This document shows, piece by piece, positions 58,565 through 64,000 of a stretch of 64,000 nt of DNA. The notes beneath the pieces are model-generated. The model did not search any database, was not told the origin of the DNA, and saw only the letters and a list, made by a program, of their open reading frames with translations. Made by a program: the position numbers and the translations under genes. The number at the start of each line of letters is the position of its first letter. Within the stretch, counting starts at the first letter, position 1. Source of the stretch: an uncultured Clostridia bacterium (GTDB lineage Bacteria > Bacillota > Clostridia > Saccharofermentanales > Saccharofermentanaceae); assembly GCA_946403085.1 (NCBI GenBank), contig CAMIYM010000001.1, positions 210,638-274,637 on the forward strand. The letters are read 5' to 3'.

Positions 58565-59426
58565 CTGTTTTCTCCCCAAGAAGAAACCTCTTACCAAAGA
58601 TGATATCAAGCGTCTTAGAGAGTCTCTCCCCAAGAAGGTTGAGATCAGCACTGAAGGCACAAAGGTAACCAAGCAGGGCGAAGATGAAGTCACTGATGTG
58701 GCTCCTATCCTTGAGAGCGGTTCCGAAGAGATAAGCGTGCCGCTGTCTGCTGAAGAGATACGTGCGTTCCAGATCTATGCCACGATGCTCAAAGAGAAGA
58801 ATAAGGTAATGAACCTTACTGCTGTTGACGACGACAAGGGCATTGCCATGAAGCACTTTATAGACTCTCTTACTCTCTGCCCTTATATCAGGGAAGAAGA
58901 GGGAAAGAAGAACTCAAAGACTTTAACCTTTGCAGATGTCGGAACGGGTGCAGGTTTTCCGGGACTTCCGGTAAAGATATCATGTCCTGAGCTGTCTGTA
59001 ACGCTCATGGATTCGCTTGATAAGCGCCTTAAGTTCCTTGATGAGGTCATTACCGCATTGAACCTTAAGGACTGCACTACGGTCCATTCCAGAGCCGAAG
59101 ACGCAGGCAGGAACAAGAAATACAGGGAAAAGTACGACATAGTTACTGCAAGAGCGGTAGCAAGGCTTTCAGTCCTTGCCGAATACTGTCTTCCGTTAGT
59201 TAAGGTCGGAGGTGTTTTCCTTGCCATGAAAGCTCATTCTGAAGAAGAAGAGACTGAGGCAGGCAAGGCAATAGCTCTTCTTGGCGGCACGATCGAAAAG
59301 ACAGATACATTCAGGCTCCCCGGCACTGATATGGACAGATCCATAATCGTTGTCCGTAAGATCCGTCCCACACCAGCAAGATTTCCCAGAAAAGCGGGCA
59401 CACCTTCCAAAACCCCTATAGTCTGA
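58557..59426 (+). CDS. rsmG: 16S rRNA (guanine-527 N7) methyltransferase RsmG with N-terminal extension
   Basis: 289 residues against ~240. The methyltransferase core has 'FADVGTGAGFPGLPVKI' (SAM loop) and 'ARAVARLSVLAEYCLPL', RsmG hallmarks. About 55 extra N-terminal residues, Lys/Glu-rich, precede the normal start near 'LSAEEIRAFQIYATML'. ATG 58557 has GGAGA within the mnmG end, supporting the long form. Noc, ParA and ParB genes, usual next neighbours, are absent. Confidence 0.93.
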   Translation: MADCFLPKKKPLTKDDIKRLRESLPKKVEISTEGTKVTKQGEDEVTDVAPILESGSEEISVPLSAEEIRAFQIYATMLKEKNKVMNLTAVDDDKGIAMKHFIDSLTLCPYIREEEGKKNSKTLTFADVGTGAGFPGLPVKISCPELSVTLMDSLDKRLKFLDEVITALNLKDCTTVHSRAEDAGRNKKYREKYDIVTARAVARLSVLAEYCLPLVKVGGVFLAMKAHSEEEETEAGKAIALLGGTIEKTDTFRLPGTDMDRSIIVVRKIRPTPARFPRKAGTPSKTPIV

Positions 59427-59461
59427 TTTTAGGACATTTGTGCTTTATATTATAATTATAT

Positions 59462-59491
59462 ACGCGCGTGCGCGTTTACTTATGGTATAAT
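59462..59491 (+). promoter_or_regulatory. gyrA extended -10 promoter with GC palindrome at the -35 position
   Basis: TGG-TATAAT (59483-59491) is an extended -10. In place of a -35 box lies the inverted repeat ACGCGC-GT-GCGCGT (59462-59475), conspicuous in AT-rich surroundings and a possible regulator site or supercoiling-sensitive element. Confidence 0.6.
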
Positions 59492-59538
59492 ACTTTAGTT
59501 TATGGATATATAATCTATTAACCAAAGTATTCTAATTA

Positions 59539-59562
59539 CCCGCGTGACACTGTTTTCGCGGG
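59539..59562 (+). other. 5'-UTR hairpin next to the gyrA ribosome site
   Basis: CCCGCG (59539-59544) and CGCGGG (59557-59562) form a 6-bp GC stem ending one base before GGAGG (59564-59568). The hairpin could modulate access to the ribosome site or protect the 5' end. Confidence 0.5.
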
Positions 59563-59574
59563 CGGAGGCGACAA

Positions 59575-62292
59575 ATGGCAGATAATGACGCGAAGAAACA
59601 AGCCAGGCTTCAACAGGAAGCCGAGATGGACGAGGTATTCAAGTCAGAACAAACTACAATAGTTCCGGTTGACTTAGATGGTGAGATGAGAAAGTCCTTC
59701 ATCGACTATGCGATGTCGGTTATTTCAGACCGTGCGCTTCCTGATATCAGAGACGGACTTAAGCCGGTTCACAGAAGAATCCTTTATTCAATGTTTACCC
59801 AGGGCTTCACTCCTGAGAAGCCTTACCGTAAGTGCGCTACCACGATCGGTGACGTTCTTGGACGTTTCCATCCCCATGGTGACGCTTCCGTTTACGATGC
59901 GTTGGTCAGACTTGCACAGGACTTCTCTTTGAGACATCCTCTGGTTGACGGACACGGTAACTTCGGTTCCCTGGACGGAGACCCGCCGGCAGCATACCGT
60001 TATACCGAGGCAAGGCTTGAGAAGATCGCTCTTGAGATGATGCGTGATATCAACAAGAACACTGTTGATTTCAGACCTAACTTCGATGAACACGAGATGG
60101 AGCCTGTATCGCTTCCTTCACGTTTCCCGAACTTCCTCGTTAACGGTGCGGTAGGTATCGCAGTAGGTATGGCTACCAACATCCCGCCTCATAACCTCGG
60201 CGAGGTTATTGACGGATGCATCATGATGATGAATAACCCTGACGTTACAGTTGATGAACTCATGACTGTCGTTAAGGGCCCTGACTTCCCGACTGGCGGT
60301 GCTATCCTTGGCACATCAGGTATCAGGGAAGCATATCTTACAGGCAAGGGCCGTATCATGGTACGTGCTCATGCTGAGATCGAAGAGCATGGCGGAAGAA
60401 CAAGGATCATCGTTCACGATATTCCTTATGCCGTTAATAAGGCAAGACTTATCGAGCGTATGGCGGATCTCGTTAAAGAGAAGAAGGTCGAAGGCATCTC
60501 AGGATTAAGAGATGAATCTGACCGTAACGAGCAGGTTCGTATCGTTATCGAGCTTAAGAAGGATGCCAATGCAGACGTCGTTCTTAACCAGCTCTACAAG
60601 AACTGTTCACTCCAGGACGCTTGCTGCGCTAATATGCTTGCACTTGTTCCGGACAGCGAAGGCAAGCTCGAGCCGAAGCTCGTAGGCCTTAAGGATGCTC
60701 TCTATTACTACATAAAGCATCAGGAAGAAGTCGTTACACGCCGTACACAGTACGATCTTGAGAAGGATGAGGCTAAGAAGCACATCGACGAAGGTCTCCT
60801 CATCGCCATGGATTACATCGATGAGATCATCTCCATCATCAGATCTTCACGTACTGAGGTTGAGGCTAAGGCACGTATGTGTGAGCGCTTCGGCCTTTCC
60901 GACAAGCAGGCACAGCACATCGTAGACATGCGTTTGGGACGTCTCACAGGTCTTGAGCGTGAGAAGCTCGAAGCTGAGATCAAGGCACTCACAGAAGAGA
61001 TCGAGTACTTCCACAGAGTTCTTTCTGATAAGACTCTCCTTGATGACATCATTAAGACCGAGATGACAGAGATCAAGAACAAGTTCGCTACTCCGAGAGT
61101 GTCTGAGATCATCAACGGTTCCTTCGAGGATATCGACGACGAGTCACTTATCGCAGAAGAGAATATCGTTGTTACTCTTACTCACTTTGGCTATATCAAG
61201 CGTCAGAGAGTAGATACATACAAGGCTCAGCACAGAGGCGGCAGAGGAATCTCAGGCCAGTCCACACGTGAAGAGGACTATATCGAGAAGATCATTACGA
61301 CCACAACTCACAAGTTCCTTCTCTGCTTCACCAATACAGGCCGTGTATTCAAGATCAAGGGTTATAAGATCCCTGAGACAACATCACGTTCTGCAAGAGG
61401 TACGGCTCTCGTTAACCTCCTGAACCTTAATGAAGGTGAGACGATCAGGAACATCATTCCTATCGACAGCTTCGAAGAGCCTGATCTCTATCTCACAACA
61501 GTTACTAAGTATGGTGTTATTAAGAAGACATCCATCGATAAGTATGCAAACATCAATAAGAATGGTCTTATTGCCACAAAGATCCGTGAAGGAGACAGCG
61601 TTGTTGCTGTTCAGCTTACAAGAGCAGGACAGGAAGTCATCGTTGTATCTGCTGCCGGTAAGTCAGTAAGATTTAATTCCGATGATGCACGTGACATGGG
61701 ACGTGGTGCTACGGGCGTAAGGGCCATGAAGCTTGCTGATGACGATGAGGTTGTCGGCATGGAGCCTGTTGATCCCTCACGTGAGATCCTTGTTATCTCC
61801 GAGAAGGGTTACGGAAAGCGTTCCAAGATCGATGATTACCGTGTCCAGTCCAGAGGCGGTAAGGGTATCATTACTTACAAAGTTTCCGAGAAGACAGGAA
61901 GACTTTGCGGTACAGTTTCTGTTACTGATGAAGATGACCTCCTTATCATTACGAGCCAGGGCGTGATCATCAGAGTAAGAGCCAATGAGATCCCTACTCT
62001 TTCAAGAGCAACATCAGGTGTTAAGCTCATGAAGTCCAATGCTTCAGTCGTAGACTTCGCGCTTACAGACAGGGAAGAAGAGGAGCCTGAAGAAGGCGAA
62101 GAGGGCAGCGAAGGTGCTGAAGGCGTTGAAAGCAATACCGTCGAAGCAGCTTCCGTGACTGATGAGAACGGTCTCAGCCCTAACGCTCAGAAGGTTCAGG
62201 AATTTGCAGATACACTTGCATCTGAGATCGAAGATGAAGGCATAGCTTCTGCAGATGATACAGATGGATCTGATAAGGATGAGGATATCTGA
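59575..62292 (+). CDS. gyrA: DNA gyrase subunit A
   Basis: 905 residues. Winged-helix region with catalytic Tyr143 in 'RYTEARL' and QRDR 'HPHGDASVYDALVRLAQ' (Ala104 in the place of E. coli Ser83, Asp108 for Asp87). The C-terminal beta-pinwheel contains a GyrA box 'QHRGGRG' (consensus Q-R/K-R-G-G-R/K-G, one change), favouring GyrA over ParC. A ~90-residue acidic tail ends the protein. Makes negative supercoils with GyrB, whose gene is not in the window. GGAGG precedes ATG 59575. Confidence 0.93.
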   Translation: MADNDAKKQARLQQEAEMDEVFKSEQTTIVPVDLDGEMRKSFIDYAMSVISDRALPDIRDGLKPVHRRILYSMFTQGFTPEKPYRKCATTIGDVLGRFHPHGDASVYDALVRLAQDFSLRHPLVDGHGNFGSLDGDPPAAYRYTEARLEKIALEMMRDINKNTVDFRPNFDEHEMEPVSLPSRFPNFLVNGAVGIAVGMATNIPPHNLGEVIDGCIMMMNNPDVTVDELMTVVKGPDFPTGGAILGTSGIREAYLTGKGRIMVRAHAEIEEHGGRTRIIVHDIPYAVNKARLIERMADLVKEKKVEGISGLRDESDRNEQVRIVIELKKDANADVVLNQLYKNCSLQDACCANMLALVPDSEGKLEPKLVGLKDALYYYIKHQEEVVTRRTQYDLEKDEAKKHIDEGLLIAMDYIDEIISIIRSSRTEVEAKARMCERFGLSDKQAQHIVDMRLGRLTGLEREKLEAEIKALTEEIEYFHRVLSDKTLLDDIIKTEMTEIKNKFATPRVSEIINGSFEDIDDESLIAEENIVVTLTHFGYIKRQRVDTYKAQHRGGRGISGQSTREEDYIEKIITTTTHKFLLCFTNTGRVFKIKGYKIPETTSRSARGTALVNLLNLNEGETIRNIIPIDSFEEPDLYLTTVTKYGVIKKTSIDKYANINKNGLIATKIREGDSVVAVQLTRAGQEVIVVSAAGKSVRFNSDDARDMGRGATGVRAMKLADDDEVVGMEPVDPSREILVISEKGYGKRSKIDDYRVQSRGGKGIITYKVSEKTGRLCGTVSVTDEDDLLIITSQGVIIRVRANEIPTLSRATSGVKLMKSNASVVDFALTDREEEEPEEGEEGSEGAEGVESNTVEAASVTDENGLSPNAQKVQEFADTLASEIEDEGIASADDTDGSDKDEDI

Positions 62293-63731
62293 TGAATAAT
62301 AGACGGAAGCCGGAATCTATTTTCAAGTCCGCAGCGAGATTTATCGCTGCGGCTTTGCTCGTCTGTTCCATTACTTTGTTTGTTATGCCGTCAAGAACGG
62401 TCAAGGCAGAGGTGGGACAGCCGGAGATACCGGTTCCTGCTTTGGCCGATATTCACTGCGCTTCATATTGCGTTTACGATAAGACTACGGGTTTTATCGT
62501 GCTCAGCCAGAATCCGGATGACAAGATCTATCCTGCTTCCATGACGAAGATAATGACTTGTCTTTTAAGTCTTGAGTATCTTGATACATCAGCCAAGCTT
62601 ACGGTAAGTAAAGCGGCTATGGCCGGTCTTGGTGCTGACTCATCATTGATGGGTGTACTTGAAGGCGAGATAGTAAAAGTAAGCGAGCTCCTCTACGGAC
62701 TCATGCTTCCTTCGGGTAATGACGCAGCAAATGTGCTTGGTGAAGGTTGTGTTGATGCATTCTTCCAGAAGTATCCGGCCGGGGGAAGTACCGTTAATAA
62801 AGACGGTGTTACTGCCCAGTATCTTCTGGATAATATGAATGACAGCAGGGAACATATCCTTTCAAACCGCAAGCTTGAGGCTTTTGCACTTCTCATGAAT
62901 CTCCGTGCGAAAACACTGGGATGCAAAGGTACTCATTTTAAGAATGCATGCGGACTTCCTGATGAGAATCACTACACAACGGCTTATGACCTTACATTGA
63001 TCATGTCCGCTGCATCAGAGATCGATGATTTCAAGACACTTATCAGTGCTCCTTCACATGTATTCATCGGAACAAACAGACATAAGTCTGATGCATGGAG
63101 CTATGTAAAGAATTCAAACTATCTCTTATATGATCCCTGGCTTGCATCGAAAACAGCGAATGGCACCGAGTCACATCTTGCTGCTGTTGTCGGAGGAAAG
63201 ACGGGAACCACATCTCAGGCAGGTAAGGGTCTTACCATCTATACGGTGAATGAGAACGGCCACGAACTGATGATTTCAGTATGCGGAATTCCTCAGAGCC
63301 ATTATTTTTATACTACTATGTATCTTGCTTCAGTAACCGCATACGGAAACCTCGCATGCTGGGAAAGCGATCCGGTTACAAGAGTATATGGAACTACAGG
63401 CGATTACAGATGGGTAAACGCTCCTGCTGCCCAGCAGCCGAAGTATGATTCGGTCGTTAATCCGGGAGATGAGCCTAAGGGCTTTGATGAACCTGCTGAG
63501 CAGACGACACCTGAACCTACACAGGCACCGGAAGAGAACAAGGAGGCAGAGCCTGAAGTAGAATCCGGACCTCCGCTTCAGCTCTTTGTTAAGAAGAATC
63601 CGGTGGTATCCGGAGTGATCGGCGGATTCATGCTTCTTATTATCATATTGAATATAATTCTTATGATAAGAATAAACACTATAAAGAAGGCTGCAGCCAA
63701 GAGAGCTAAGAAACTTGAAAGCAGGAAATAA
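62292..63731 (+). CDS. serine-type D-alanyl-D-alanine carboxypeptidase (DacA/DacF, PBP5/6 type)
   Basis: 479 residues. A signal or membrane segment (~12-32) is followed by the peptidase S11 domain with all three motifs: S-M-T-K in 'YPASMTKIM' (~86), S-G-N in 'LPSGNDAAN' (~139) and K-T-G in 'VVGGKTGTTSQAG' (~300). After a Pro/Glu/Thr spacer, a C-terminal membrane segment (~448-470) and basic tail anchor it. It trims the terminal D-Ala from peptidoglycan stems. Its ATG overlaps the gyrA stop (TGATG). Typical DacF lacks such a strong C-terminal TM, but the enzymatic part is complete. Confidence 0.92.
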   Translation: MNNRRKPESIFKSAARFIAAALLVCSITLFVMPSRTVKAEVGQPEIPVPALADIHCASYCVYDKTTGFIVLSQNPDDKIYPASMTKIMTCLLSLEYLDTSAKLTVSKAAMAGLGADSSLMGVLEGEIVKVSELLYGLMLPSGNDAANVLGEGCVDAFFQKYPAGGSTVNKDGVTAQYLLDNMNDSREHILSNRKLEAFALLMNLRAKTLGCKGTHFKNACGLPDENHYTTAYDLTLIMSAASEIDDFKTLISAPSHVFIGTNRHKSDAWSYVKNSNYLLYDPWLASKTANGTESHLAAVVGGKTGTTSQAGKGLTIYTVNENGHELMISVCGIPQSHYFYTTMYLASVTAYGNLACWESDPVTRVYGTTGDYRWVNAPAAQQPKYDSVVNPGDEPKGFDEPAEQTTPEPTQAPEENKEAEPEVESGPPLQLFVKKNPVVSGVIGGFMLLIIILNIILMIRINTIKKAAAKRAKKLESRK

Positions 63732-63745
63732 ACAGCTATAATAAC

Positions 63746-63771
63746 GGGGGCTTGTTGCCCCCTTGTTTATT
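63746..63771 (+). terminator. intrinsic terminator after the carboxypeptidase gene
   Basis: GGGGGC (63746-63751) and GCCCCC (63757-63762) form a tight stem with a 5-base loop, followed by TTGTTTATT. Confidence 0.8.
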
Positions 63772-63830
63772 ATTGTGGCACAGCCTGAAGGGTAAAGCGT
63801 GTAATTTAGTCAAATAAAGGTTTTGACGGC

Positions 63831-64000
63831 TTTGAAAAAAATTTTTCAAAACACGAAAAAAGTCCTTGACTTAATCTTCTCCGTGGTATATCCTTTACAA
63901 GCACTTTGACGGAGGCACAACAAAAAAGCGCCTGGAAATCAAAGGAAAGCGCGGATCTTGAAAATTGAATAGAATGCAAAACTTGAAGTAAAACGGACCT
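63831..64000 (+). promoter_or_regulatory. rRNA operon promoter and leader (16S gene beyond window)
   Basis: TTGACT (63866-63871), 17-bp spacer, TATCCT (63889-63894). Just upstream, TTTGAAAAAA-ATTTTTCAAA (63831-63850) is a near-perfect A/T palindrome where UP elements lie. The transcribed leader contains CTTGAAAATTGAATAG (63959-63974), typical of sequence before 16S genes in Firmicutes. gyrA followed by an rRNA operon is also seen in Bacillus. The 16S gene itself is not in view. Confidence 0.7.

Noticed and set aside
59575..62292. ParC instead of GyrA
   Set aside because: A GyrA box (QHRGGRG) and six-blade-type C-terminal region are present, and the gene leads toward an rRNA operon as gyrA often does.

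Overview
The window is a stretch of a low-to-moderate GC Gram-positive chromosome. It is best explained as a member of the class Clostridia, probably an uncultured gut or rumen lineage. The signs are veg next to ispE, dnaX-ybaB-recR followed by rqcP and divIC, a zinc-type S14, a YesM/YesN two-component pair beside an LplB/YtcP-type sugar importer, and a rpmH-rnpA-yidD-yidC-jag-mnmE-mnmG-rsmG cluster. Nearly all genes look intact and densely packed. I see no insertion sequence, prophage, CRISPR array or tRNA. The genus cannot be named from this sequence.

Layout. 1-2036: the tail of one gene and a complete paralog, both probably secreted or surface proteins of unknown function; the second has a promoter carrying four BlaI/CopY-like palindromic operators. 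2145-4810: a zinc-ribbon plus degenerate HD protein, a small unknown ORF and a BaiN/HI0933-type flavoprotein. 4869-8981 (minus): SRP RNA, dnaX, ybaB/ebfC, recR, rqcP and divIC. 9112-12042 (minus): fhs and a beta-lactamase-fold protein lacking its catalytic residues. 12338-13733: veg and ispE. 13719-18589 (minus): argC-argB-argD-argF plus a GNAT acetyltransferase, with no argJ. 19065-26830: the multitask sugar-importer ATPase MsmX, a CdaR/PucR-type regulator, ftsE-ftsX with an EnvC/PcsB-like murein hydrolase, a methyltransferase and hslO.

26859-38142: the S10-spc ribosomal protein operon from rpsJ to secY. It has a strong promoter and a long structured leader ending in a terminator-like hairpin ahead of rpsJ. 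The usual adk-map-infA-rpsM-rpoA continuation is absent. 38187-39883: a DUF2974 alpha/beta hydrolase that may be read from a leaderless mRNA, and a histidine phosphatase.

40174-52356: a carbohydrate-use locus. It holds an esterase-GH43-CBM6-like fusion enzyme, divergent YesM/YesN sensor and regulator, a solute-binding lipoprotein, two permeases, and a YesL-like membrane protein with an extra extracytoplasmic domain. The importer has no ATPase of its own, so MsmX at 19065 is the likely energiser. The fusion enzyme has no signal peptide and so probably acts on imported acylated oligosaccharides.

52396-64000: rpmH through rsmG, gyrA, a D-alanyl-D-alanine carboxypeptidase, and a promoter and leader typical of an rRNA operon, whose 16S gene would begin just beyond the window. 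The strongest items for follow-up are the BlaI-like operator array, a phase-correct A AAA AAG slippery site in dnaX predicting a 432-residue gamma form, the catalytically dead beta-lactamase homolog, the FtsE tail with repeated FGD/E motifs, the S10 leader attenuator, and the esterase-GH43 fusion.
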